A stretch of 10,278 nt of DNA. Origin: Rhizobiaceae bacterium (lineage in GTDB: Bacteria > Pseudomonadota > Alphaproteobacteria > Rhizobiales > Rhizobiaceae). The stretch is taken from contig CAJYRE010000269.1 in NCBI GenBank assembly GCA_913776675.1, positions 1-10,278 on the forward strand. The letters run 5' to 3'. Of the stretch, positions 1 through 7,506 are shown in pieces. The translations under genes and the position numbers were made by a program. A model generated the notes under the pieces. It saw only the letters and a program-made list of their open reading frames with translations. It did not search any database and had not been told where the DNA came from. Position 1 is the first letter of the stretch, and every line of letters starts with the position of its first letter.

Positions 1-409
1 GCAGATTATTGAGCCGCTCGACCAGCCTGTGGTGATTGAAGGGAAGGGGGGGCGCATCCCTCTCTTGCCGCTGCTGCAACAGCATGGGGATATTACCTCT
101 TTGGGGTTCCGGATTGGTAATGTCGCCTATTGTAGCGATGTCAGCGATTTTCCGGCCAAAACGGTTCCGCTGCTTCAGAATTTGGATGTGCTGATTATTG
201 ACGCCCTGCAATATAGGGAGCATCCCAGCCATTTGTCGCTGGCCCAAGCCTTGGGATGGATCGAAACATTGTCACCGGCGCGCGCTATCTTAACCCATAT
301 GCACATTCCGCTTGATTACGATAGAGTGATGCAGGAAACCCCTGCTCACGTTGAGCCGGCTTATGACCAGTTGCAGTTTGAAACCGTGTTGGACGCACTC
401 GAAACCTGA
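1..409 (+). CDS. MBL-fold metallo-hydrolase, PhnP/RNase Z-like, 3' part only
   Basis: The left window edge cuts this gene; the frame is open from base 2 and gives 135 residues to a TGA. The visible part is the C-terminal half of a metallo-beta-lactamase fold. It shows a His in QQHGD (residue 28), an Asp in YCSDVSDFP (46), a His in the REHPSHLSL segment (77) and a THMHIPLDY motif (His 99 and 101). This is the metal-ligand order of the PhnP/RNase Z-like branch; the HxHxDH motif would lie upstream of the window. The family hydrolyses phosphodiester or similar ester bonds with two metal ions. The substrate cannot be told from sequence; PhnP-type cyclic phosphodiesterase is possible but unproven. 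From memory, rhizobial genomes often carry such a gene after metG and tatD. The ClC gene starts 33 nt downstream on the same strand, so cotranscription is likely. Confidence 0.85.
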   Translation, partial: QIIEPLDQPVVIEGKGGRIPLLPLLQQHGDITSLGFRIGNVAYCSDVSDFPAKTVPLLQNLDVLIIDALQYREHPSHLSLAQALGWIETLSPARAILTHMHIPLDYDRVMQETPAHVEPAYDQLQFETVLDALET

Positions 410-442
410 TAGAAGCGGCCCGCGTACGGGTAAAGTCATCCC

Positions 443-2227
443 ATGCTGAACAAGCCTTACCAATCACCCAGCCTTGCCAGCTTTCTGGATAACATTCGTT
501 TGTCCCGCTTGCAGGCGCTGTTTCGCCGGGGTGAATTGGGGCTGGTGGCGCTGGCCGCCTGTGTCGGTGTTCTGGCGGGCCTTCTGGTATCGCTTGTGCG
601 ATTTTTGAGCGAGCGCCTGCATTATATCGTGTTTGGCGTGGATGGGACGCTCAGCGGAAGTCAGGTTTCTGGTCCCGTTGTGCTGATTGGCCCGATCATC
701 GGCGGCATTCTGCTTGGTATCGTTGTTTTTGTTCTATCCCGAACACGCAAGAAGCCGATGATTGACCCGATTGAGGCCAATGCCTTGCATGGCGGGCGTC
801 TGTCGCTCACAGACAGCATTATTGTCTGTGTGCAAAATATTATCTCCAATGGCTTTGGTGGTTCGGTTGGGCTGGAAGCGGGCTATAGCCAGATTGCCTC
901 CGGCGTTGCCTCCAAGATTGGCATCAAGCTGAAATTGCGACGAGGGGATATGCGTATCCTGGTGGGCTGTGGGGCCGCAGGTGCCATTGCAGCCGCCTTT
1001 GATGCGCCGCTCACCGGGGCTTTTTATGCGATTGAACTGATTGTCGGCTCTTACACAGTCATCACTCTGGCACCTGTGATTGTCTCAGCGCTGGTGGCCA
1101 ATCTGGCCGCAAACCAGATTGCACACAGCGGCCTGACGATTGATGTGGGTGTAACCGGCGTGGTGACGCCAATTGATTATGTTCCGGCCATTCTCTTGGG
1201 CATTCTATGTGCCGGGATTGGCATCGTCCTCATGCAGGCCGTGTCTTTCATTGAGGAAACGGCACGCAGAAGTTCGATCTCACAGCCATTTCGCCCAGTG
1301 ATTGGCGGATTGATTGTAGGACTTCTGGGGTTGATTTCGCCGCAGGTTTTGTCCAGTGGCCACGGTGCCTTGCATCTCAACCTGGGAACAGAGCAAACGC
1401 TTGGTGGCTTGGTTTTGCTTTTCCTGCTGAAGTCCGTTGCCAGCGCGGTTTCGATTGGTTCAGGTTTTCGTGGTGGCTTGTTTTTTGCCTCCTTGTTTAT
1501 GGGGTCATTGCTGGGCAAAATTTTTGTGTTTGGTACCGATTTATTCCCGCAATTGACGCTAACGCCACCCATTTATGCTGTGGTGAGTATGAGTGCTTTT
1601 GCTGCCGCAGTGATTGGTGGTCCTTTGACCATGACATTTCTGGCGCTGGAATTGACGGGCGACTTTCCGATTACGTCGTTGGTTCTGGCGGCTGTGATTA
1701 CGGCCTCGCTGGTGGTGCGTGTGTCCTTTGGCTATTCGTTTGCCACATGGCGTTTTCATTTGCGTGGCGAAACCATCCGTAGCGCCCATGATGTGGGCTG
1801 GATCCGCGATCTTACGGTCAACAAAATGATGCGTGCCGACGTGCGCACCGCCAAAATCTCCATGAGCCTGAAAGAGTTCACCGAGCGTTTTCCGCTAGGG
1901 TCAACCCAGCGCGTTATCATGGTCAATGATGATGGCCGCTATGTTGGCATTGTGCTGGTGCCAGAAGTCTATGCGGATCCCATGGATCGCAATGGAAGCC
2001 AACGAACGCTTGAAAGCTATCTGCGCTATACCAAGGATGTTTTGCTGCCGACGATGAACATCAAGCAGGCTGCGGCCATTTTTGATTCCACACAGAGCGA
2101 AGCTCTGGCGGTGGTCAATGATCTGGGACAGGTCAAACCCGTTGGCTTGCTCACAGAAAGCCATACGCTGCGCCGTTACAGCGAAGAGCTTGACCAGCGC
2201 CGCCGTGAGGCATCCGGAGAAATATAG
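443..2227 (+). CDS. ClC-family chloride channel/transporter with CBS pair
   Basis: The 594-residue product is a polytopic inner-membrane protein of the voltage-gated chloride channel family, expected to move Cl- or another anion, by channel or H+-antiport mechanism. The membrane domain spans about residues 30-440 and is rich in Gly/Ala helices. The external gating glutamate is kept as E145 in GLEAG, the counterpart of GREGP. The later filter segment is GSGFRGGLFF (339-348), matching GxFxP only loosely. The first filter motif GSGIP is replaced by KPMID before PIEANAL. The internal proton glutamate (E203 in ClC-ec1) appears to be L199 in AIELI, and the central Tyr (Y445) aligns with A434. A cytoplasmic region (about 455-580) contains two CBS-like repeats ending in PVGLLTESHTLRRY. 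The ATG at 443 has little Shine-Dalgarno, consistent with coupling to the hydrolase gene upstream. Family assignment is firm; the ion and mechanism are open. Confidence 0.93.
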   Translation: MLNKPYQSPSLASFLDNIRLSRLQALFRRGELGLVALAACVGVLAGLLVSLVRFLSERLHYIVFGVDGTLSGSQVSGPVVLIGPIIGGILLGIVVFVLSRTRKKPMIDPIEANALHGGRLSLTDSIIVCVQNIISNGFGGSVGLEAGYSQIASGVASKIGIKLKLRRGDMRILVGCGAAGAIAAAFDAPLTGAFYAIELIVGSYTVITLAPVIVSALVANLAANQIAHSGLTIDVGVTGVVTPIDYVPAILLGILCAGIGIVLMQAVSFIEETARRSSISQPFRPVIGGLIVGLLGLISPQVLSSGHGALHLNLGTEQTLGGLVLLFLLKSVASAVSIGSGFRGGLFFASLFMGSLLGKIFVFGTDLFPQLTLTPPIYAVVSMSAFAAAVIGGPLTMTFLALELTGDFPITSLVLAAVITASLVVRVSFGYSFATWRFHLRGETIRSAHDVGWIRDLTVNKMMRADVRTAKISMSLKEFTERFPLGSTQRVIMVNDDGRYVGIVLVPEVYADPMDRNGSQRTLESYLRYTKDVLLPTMNIKQAAAIFDSTQSEALAVVNDLGQVKPVGLLTESHTLRRYSEELDQRRREASGEI

Positions 2228-2272
2228 CGTAAATAATATTTTTATGGGTTCTAATCGCCACGCAAAAGTTCC

Positions 2273-2286
2273 ATAATCTAGATTAT
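2273..2286. repeat. 14-bp perfect palindrome with CTAG centre
   Basis: ATAATCTAGATTAT is its own reverse complement and lies 46 nt after the ClC stop codon, before the bidirectional terminator. It is too AT-rich to be a strong RNA hairpin. A dimeric regulator site is conceivable, but both flanking genes end here, so no promoter is expected nearby. Function unknown. Confidence 0.4.
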
Positions 2287-2302
2287 CAAACTTGAAGATG
2301 TC

Positions 2303-2333
2303 AAAAAAACCGCCTTGAAACCAAGGCGGTTTT
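2303..2333. terminator. Bidirectional Rho-independent terminator between ClC gene and eno
   Basis: A perfect 12-bp stem (2306-2317 pairing with 2322-2333, core CCGCCTTG/CAAGGCGG) closes on a 4-nt AAAC loop. Read on the minus strand it is followed by seven T residues (2309-2303), a strong terminator for eno about 54 nt after its stop. Read on the plus strand the stem ends in four T residues, so it can also end ClC transcription. Its position between convergent genes supports a shared role. Confidence 0.9.
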
Positions 2334-2386
2334 GATATTCAGGATGCAAACCAGCCTGTTCAGCCGGTTCGCTCCGATCTTGTCGA

Positions 2387-3736
<1,350 letters not shown>

Positions 3737-3784
3737 GAAATAAAAATTACAATGACAGTGAACTATGGAATTTCAAAGTCATCA

Positions 3785-4636
3785 TCAGGCGGCCTTTGCC
3801 ACGGTATCAAACGCCAGAAGTTTTTCCAGCAAGCGTTCCAGATCCTTCAAATACACCATGTTTGGTCCATCGGACGGGGCATTGTCAGGGTCCTGGTGGG
3901 ATTCGATAAACAGGCCAGCCACGCCAACCGCAATAGCGGCGCGCGCCAGTGTTTCGACAAATTCACGCTGGCCACCGGATGAACCACCCTGCCCGCCCGG
4001 CTGCTGCACCGAGTGAGTCGCATCAAAAATCACCGGAGCGCCAAAGCTGGCCATGATCGGCAAGGAACGCATGTCGGAGACCAGCGTATTGTAACCAAAC
4101 GATGCGCCGCGCTCACACAGCATGACATTGGGATTGCCTGACAGCGTGATTTTTTCCATCACGTTTTTCATGTCCCAAGGGGCTAGAAACTGGCCTTTCT
4201 TGACGTTGATGGCGCGGCCCGTTTTGGCGGCCGCCACCAGAAGATCGGTCTGGCGGCATAGGAATGCTGGAATTTGCAGCACATCCACAACGGTTGCGAC
4301 CTCTGCGCATTGGTCTTCGCTGTGAATATCGGTCAGAATCGGAAAACCGAATTCTTTTTTAAGGTCGGCAAAAACAGCCAATCCCTTTTCCATACCAATG
4401 CCACGCCCGGCCTTGAGAGAGGTGCGGTTGGCTTTATCAAAGGATGATTTGTAAATCAGGCCAATGCCCAGGCGATCGCAGATTTCCTTGATGCTGCCAG
4501 CCATCATAAAAGCATGTTCACGGCTTTCCATCTGGCATGGGCCACAGATCAGTGAAAAGCGCGCTGTGTTGGAGAATGAAACCTGTTGTGCGCCGTCGCC
4601 AATGACAACCGTGGAATTAGGGGTGGATGATGTCAC
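3785..4636 (-). CDS. kdsA: 3-deoxy-D-manno-octulosonate 8-phosphate synthase (KDO-8-P synthase)
   Basis: This cytoplasmic enzyme condenses phosphoenolpyruvate with arabinose 5-phosphate to give KDO 8-phosphate, precursor of the lipopolysaccharide inner-core sugar KDO. The 283-residue product shows the family blocks ICGPCQMES (30-38), [12 protein letters not shown] (62-73), GxGMEKGL, LTDIH (101-105), [13 protein letters not shown] (144-156), [10 protein letters not shown] (174-183) and [12 protein letters not shown] (204-215). C34, H208, E245 and D256 match the four metal ligands of the metal-dependent class II enzymes, where E. coli-type class I has Asn instead of the Cys. The start is GTG at 4636; no suitable ATG precedes the ICGPC block. 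GAGGAG lies 8 nt upstream. The GTG overlaps the TGA of the VOC gene as GTGA, a 4-nt overlap implying translational coupling. Its substrate phosphoenolpyruvate is the product of eno, encoded next. Confidence 0.97.
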   Translation of the reverse strand: MTSSTPNSTVVIGDGAQQVSFSNTARFSLICGPCQMESREHAFMMAGSIKEICDRLGIGLIYKSSFDKANRTSLKAGRGIGMEKGLAVFADLKKEFGFPILTDIHSEDQCAEVATVVDVLQIPAFLCRQTDLLVAAAKTGRAINVKKGQFLAPWDMKNVMEKITLSGNPNVMLCERGASFGYNTLVSDMRSLPIMASFGAPVIFDATHSVQQPGGQGGSSGGQREFVETLARAAIAVGVAGLFIESHQDPDNAPSDGPNMVYLKDLERLLEKLLAFDTVAKAA

Positions 4637-5493
4637 GCTTCACTCTCCTCAAACAGGAAGGCGACCCCCTGCCCGGGGGCTGCCGGGACGACAATGCCGT
4701 CCGATATTTTTAGATGGTCAACGCCATTAGCAGCCAGAACCGCGGCTGTCACCTCAAGATCGGTGACACGAAACACCAGCGCGATTGCCAGAAGCCCACT
4801 TTTTGCATCATTGGCCGCAGCATTGGCACGTGTGACATCCACAGCCACATTCTTCGTTTCAAACACGTGTCCGTTGGTAATTGGCCGCACAACCCCACCC
4901 AGTACAGGCTGCATCAATTCTGCGGCATCTTTTCGGCCTGTTTTCATCATCACACGCTTGAGGCCGATAACACCATTGCGATGTGTTTCCAGGCTGGCCC
5001 GGTCTGCGGGCAAGGGATTCAATCGTTGGCAGGAAAACAGAAAAAACGTTTCTTCCTCAGGCTTTGCAGCAAAGGCCAGATGAAAGCTGCTGATGGTTTC
5101 GCGTCCATCCGGCAGACGCACAGGGCGCGAGAATTGCAGCATATCGCCGCCGCATACCCCTGCTGCCCGAAACGCTGCATCGTCGGCCATAGCATCATCC
5201 GATTGCATGACAATGGCGGAAACCCCCTCACCTTTATGGTGGCGAAACAGTCGATCACGAGCAACAAATACATTGCCATTGGCAATGGCTGTGTCCACGT
5301 CTTGCGTGTTCGCAATCGCCAATGGTTCGAGATAGGTTTGATCCGGCAAGAAAATGCAGGCATTCACCGTTCCAAAGGGATGGTATCCGTTCGCAGCCAC
5401 GGTGAAGCCAAGGGCTGCAAACCGTGCGCGGGATCGATCAAGATCGAAAACCGGAAGCACCAAATGATCGACAGATCGGTTATTTTGCTGCAT
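4633..5493 (-). CDS. VOC-superfamily protein, glyoxalase-like (Glyoxalase_3 type)
   Basis: The 286-residue soluble protein has two vicinal-oxygen-chelate modules. The first begins [23 protein letters not shown] (8-30) and includes H10 and E56 (TYLEPLAI), positions often used as metal ligands in this fold. The second starts near [12 protein letters not shown] (170-181), passes [16 protein letters not shown] (205-220), and ends [19 protein letters not shown]. This resembles the Glyoxalase_3 family; VOC enzymes include glyoxalases, dioxygenases and isomerases, so the reaction is not predictable. It is the first gene of a minus-strand set with kdsA, which it overlaps by 4 nt, and eno. From memory, rhizobial kdsA neighbourhoods often include such a gene, so the link may be conserved. 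The ATG at 5493 has only a weak AAGG about 11 nt upstream. There is no signal peptide or membrane segment. Confidence 0.85.
   Translation of the reverse strand: MQQNNRSVDHLVLPVFDLDRSRARFAALGFTVAANGYHPFGTVNACIFLPDQTYLEPLAIANTQDVDTAIANGNVFVARDRLFRHHKGEGVSAIVMQSDDAMADDAAFRAAGVCGGDMLQFSRPVRLPDGRETISSFHLAFAAKPEEETFFLFSCQRLNPLPADRASLETHRNGVIGLKRVMMKTGRKDAAELMQPVLGGVVRPITNGHVFETKNVAVDVTRANAAANDAKSGLLAIALVFRVTDLEVTAAVLAANGVDHLKISDGIVVPAAPGQGVAFLFEESEA
4645..4650 (-). promoter_or_regulatory. Shine-Dalgarno of kdsA, inside the VOC gene
   Basis: GAGGAG on the minus strand lies 8 nt before the GTG at 4636, within the last codons of the upstream gene. It supports the GTG start and coupled translation. 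Confidence 0.7.
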
Positions 5494-5747
5494 GATTTCG
5501 ATTGCCTTGCTTATGCTCTGGTTTTTATGAATATTCCTGTGGAATGGAAATGCAATCCTATAAAAATTGCGTTTTTGTATTATTTCCGGGTGAATTCAAA
5601 TGAATGTCACTCTTTGGGTCGCATGTCATTTTCAACAGCTCACGATAAGGCTATCCCCACTTGCATCGATGCTTTCAAGTGGCATACATCAGAACCGGCA
5701 GGCTCATGAGCGCAATCTCATAACCTCAGCATAGAAAACATGATACG
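5494..5747. other. Divergent intergenic region between VOC gene and hydroxylase gene
   Basis: This 254-nt AT-richer stretch must hold the promoters of both divergent genes. No clear -35/-10 pair stands out on either strand. A weak plus-strand candidate is TTGCAT (5661-5666) with TACATC (5685-5690) at 18-nt spacing, overlapping the palindrome at 5657-5682. No RNA gene or convincing small gene is visible. Confidence 0.5.
5657..5682. repeat. Interrupted palindrome upstream of the hydroxylase gene
   Basis: CCACTTG (5657-5663) and CAAGTGG (5676-5682) are inverted 7-bp arms. Nested between and overlapping them is the perfect palindrome GCATCGATGC (5663-5672). The site is 66-91 nt before the start codon at 5748, a plausible operator position, but no regulator is identifiable. 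Confidence 0.35.
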
Positions 5748-6557
5748 ATGAACACAGTAATTCTTTTGAGTGACACAGCGGACTGGCTCAGTCTTGCCCG
5801 GAGCTTTGCGGGCCTGTTTTGCGTGGTGGTTGCTTGCCTTTTGGTGGTGTTGGTTTGCGTTGGCGCGCTGTTTGAATATTTGAATGCACGTCATCCGGAA
5901 CGGAAAATCCAGAAAAACCGTATCAACAAGCGCAAATGGAAAGAATTGGCGCATGCCCCCGGCTCTATTGCCATTATTGCGTTTTGTTTTTCAGGAGGGC
6001 TGTTTGCTCAGGCTCTGGGCTGGACCCAAACACCTGCGGCGTTGAGTTGGTGGACCTCTCCGATTTTTCTGGGTGTTTCTATCATACTCTATGATGCCTG
6101 GTTCTACTGGATTCATCGCCTGCTGCATTGCAAACCTTTTTATCGGTTTCACGCGCTGCATCATAAGAGCGTTGCGCCAACCGTGTGGAGCAATCACCAT
6201 GAAAGCTTCATGGAAGCCTTTCTCAATCAGGCATTTTATCTGCTGATTCCTTTTCTGTTGCCCATTCCCTGGCAGGTGCTGGTGGTGCAAAAACTCTATG
6301 ACCAGATCAGCGGCATGCTGGGCCACGCAGGCTATGAGCATTTTGCCTCACCGGCTGGGCGCCGCCCCTTTCCCCTTGCCAGCACGGTGTTTCACGATCA
6401 GCACCATGGGCATTTTGCTTATAACTATGGCCATACGTTTTCCGTCTGGGACCGTATGATGGGAACGCTCTATCCCAAATATGATGAAACGCTGGCGAGC
6501 TTTGAAGAAAAAAAGCCTGAAAACAGCGGGCACGAGAGTCTGTCAGGTTCAGATTGA
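5748..6557 (+). CDS. Fatty acid hydroxylase / sterol desaturase family membrane protein
   Basis: The 269-residue product belongs to the di-iron, histidine-box membrane oxygenases that hydroxylate or desaturate lipid acyl chains, sterols or carotenoids using O2. The histidine clusters appear in family order: HRLLH (123-127), HALHH (135-139), NHHE (149-152), GHAGYEH (192-198) and HDQHHGHF (216-223), then YNYGHTFSVWDRMMGTLYP (225-243). Hydrophobic segments at about 20-42, 72-90, 104-121 and 158-180 place it in the inner membrane. The lipid substrate is unknown. The ATG at 5748 lacks a clear Shine-Dalgarno; a 3-codon frame (ATG at 5740, TGA at 5749) overlaps it, a possible coupling oddity. The hydrophilic tail after about residue 245 is not part of the domain, and its last codons and TGA lie inside a long inverted repeat. 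The gene stands alone, divergent from the VOC gene and convergent with the next. Confidence 0.9.
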   Translation: MNTVILLSDTADWLSLARSFAGLFCVVVACLLVVLVCVGALFEYLNARHPERKIQKNRINKRKWKELAHAPGSIAIIAFCFSGGLFAQALGWTQTPAALSWWTSPIFLGVSIILYDAWFYWIHRLLHCKPFYRFHALHHKSVAPTVWSNHHESFMEAFLNQAFYLLIPFLLPIPWQVLVVQKLYDQISGMLGHAGYEHFASPAGRRPFPLASTVFHDQHHGHFAYNYGHTFSVWDRMMGTLYPKYDETLASFEEKKPENSGHESLSGSD

Positions 6558-6573
6558 ACCAGACAGACTCTCG
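6533..6573 (+). repeat. Long hairpin spanning the hydroxylase stop codon
   Basis: A 19-bp inverted repeat pairs 6533-6551 with 6555-6573 around a 3-nt GAT loop, with one A-A mismatch (6545/6561). The outer arms read CGAGAGTCTGTC and GACAGACTCTCG. The TGA stop (6555-6557) begins the right arm. No T-tract follows, so it is not a classical terminator, though it could stabilise or end the mRNA. It abuts the composite repeat at 6588-6632 and may be part of the same element. Confidence 0.8.
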
Positions 6574-6587
6574 ATTCCCTTGTTGTC

Positions 6588-6632
6588 GTTTGTCTTTTCG
6601 GGAAAACCGGATTCCACTTTTCCCTGACAAAC
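6588..6632. repeat. Composite palindromic intergenic repeat, rhizobial mosaic type
   Basis: Nested inverted arms are visible: GTTTGTC (6588-6594) with GACAAAC (6626-6632), and inside them GGGAAAA (6600-6606) with TTTTCCC (6618-6624) around an 11-nt loop beginning CCGGATTCCAC. From memory, the GGAAAACCGG-TTCCACTTTTCC pattern recurs between genes in Rhizobium and Agrobacterium, so I read this as a copy of a dispersed repeat. No second copy occurs in this window, so repetition in this genome is inference. Confidence 0.6.
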
Positions 6633-6634
6633 TC

Positions 6635-6676
6635 TAAAAAAGAGCATTTCACCACGGTGATAGACGGGTGAAATGC
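6635..6676 (-). terminator. Rho-independent terminator of the exported UbiC-like gene
   Basis: On the minus strand a 10-bp stem GCATTTCACC (6676-6667) pairs with GGTGAAATGC (6653-6644) across a 13-nt loop and is followed by TC and six T residues (6641-6636). It lies 24 nt after the stop codon at 6700. Confidence 0.85.
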
Positions 6677-6699
6677 CCTCATGCTTTTGAAAACGGCTT

Positions 6700-7374
6700 T
6701 TACTTCAGGCTTGGTGGGGCAAAATCCAGCACATTGCGGGTGTAGCTTTCCACCACCATGCTGATCGGCGTTCCATCCGGGATGCTCAAAAGTGCCTTGT
6801 GCTCAATGACATGCTCCGGAATGTCGAGTGGCTTAGTGCCGGAGGCAGGAATGGCTGCACCCACGTCCCAGCCTTTCGGCAACGGCTGCCACAGAAGCTC
6901 GGCTGAGATGGTATGGCGCTGGAAGTTCAGGGGCTTGACGACGCGGCCAAAGGCCGTATCGGTGGTTTCAAGCTGCTTGTTCATATCATCTGTCAGACGC
7001 GATGGCACATACCAGTTGTCAGCGTCGGACAAGACGCGATCACCACACATCAGACGGACACGGCGATAGCCAACCTTTTCGGTTTCGCTTACCTTGAGAG
7101 CGCTGCGGATGTCTGCGGTCGCTGGTTTGTTGACCCCTTTCACCGCCTCAGCAACAATTTTGGCATTGTTGGCCAGCTTGTGGTCACTGCACCAACGGTC
7201 CAGTGTCAGGGTGGCGCTGTCGTGGCTGAGAAGATCAGAATTCAGTGTTTGCAAAACCGCCAGCGCCGTGACCCGCGACACCGGTGTATCAGGCCAGGAT
7301 GCCGTCTGTGCGGCATAGCTGCTCGTGGACATCATCATGGAGGCAACCACCGCGATTAAAATTGGCTTTCGCAT
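6700..7374 (-). CDS. Exported protein with chorismate-lyase (UbiC)-like domain
   Basis: The 224-residue product starts with a signal peptide: MRK, a hydrophobic core (4-15), and SYA-A (cleavage near 21/22), so the mature protein is probably periplasmic. Two cysteines, C62 and C110, could form a disulfide. The mature part resembles UbiC chorismate pyruvate-lyase by pattern: YRRVRLMCGDRVLSDADNWYVP (103-124) against LREVxLC-DG-PW-AGRTVVP, then TAFGRVV (140-146) against TPLGRYLF, and GTPISMVVESYTRN (201-214) against the block with the catalytic Glu. R104 and E209 would match E. coli R76 and E155. Known UbiC enzymes are cytoplasmic, so activity here is doubtful; a ligand-binding role is possible. 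The ATG at 7374 is chosen because AGGAG lies 5 nt upstream and the promoter -35 covers the farther upstream ATG at 7419. Fold assignment is by eye and tentative; export is well supported. Confidence 0.8.
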   Translation of the reverse strand: MRKPILIAVVASMMMSTSSYAAQTASWPDTPVSRVTALAVLQTLNSDLLSHDSATLTLDRWCSDHKLANNAKIVAEAVKGVNKPATADIRSALKVSETEKVGYRRVRLMCGDRVLSDADNWYVPSRLTDDMNKQLETTDTAFGRVVKPLNFQRHTISAELLWQPLPKGWDVGAAIPASGTKPLDIPEHVIEHKALLSIPDGTPISMVVESYTRNVLDFAPPSLK

Positions 7375-7379
7375 ATAAA

Positions 7380-7384
7380 CTCCT
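7380..7384 (-). promoter_or_regulatory. Shine-Dalgarno of the exported UbiC-like gene
   Basis: AGGAG on the minus strand, 5 nt before the ATG at 7374. It fixes the start that puts the signal peptide at the N-terminus. Confidence 0.8.
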
Positions 7385-7395
7385 GAATTCATGAG

Positions 7396-7424
7396 ATAAT
7401 TGGCAGATAACCGCCGCATGTCAA
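7396..7424 (-). promoter_or_regulatory. Sigma70-type promoter of the exported UbiC-like gene
   Basis: On the minus strand a consensus -35 TTGACA (7424-7419) is followed after 17 nt by AATTAT (7401-7396, 4 of 6 matches to TATAAT). Transcription would begin near 7389, giving a leader of only about 15 nt that contains the Shine-Dalgarno. It makes the gene independent of mfd upstream. Confidence 0.7.
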
Positions 7425-7448
7425 TCCATCACGAGATCATGACGAAGT

Positions 7449-7484
7449 GATGTCAGCAGCGGGTATGGACCCGCTGCTGACATC
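7449..7484 (-). terminator. Strong hairpin after mfd, no U-tract
   Basis: A perfect 15-bp stem (7449-7463 with 7470-7484; arm GATGTCAGCAGCGGG) with a 6-nt loop lies 22 nt after the mfd stop. On the minus strand it is followed by ACTTCGTCATG, without a run of T residues, so intrinsic termination would be atypical. It probably marks or protects the mfd mRNA 3' end just before the next gene's promoter. Confidence 0.6.
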
Positions 7485-7506
7485 GGGAACGTCAACAAAA
7501 AACAGC

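Noticed and set aside
4714..5709. A 331-codon plus-strand open frame opposite the VOC gene, extending into the divergent intergenic region.
   Set aside because: The VOC gene accounts for most of it. The intergenic tail (from an ATG at 5528, 60 codons) has no Shine-Dalgarno and unremarkable composition, so it is not supported as a small gene.
5718..5954. A 78-codon minus-strand open frame across the start of the hydroxylase gene.
   Set aside because: It overlaps the N-terminal membrane segment of a well-supported gene and has no recognisable features.
7375..7419. A 15-codon N-terminal extension of the exported UbiC-like gene.
   Set aside because: The upstream ATG falls at the -35 element of the promoter, and the shorter start has AGGAG and places the signal peptide at the N-terminus.
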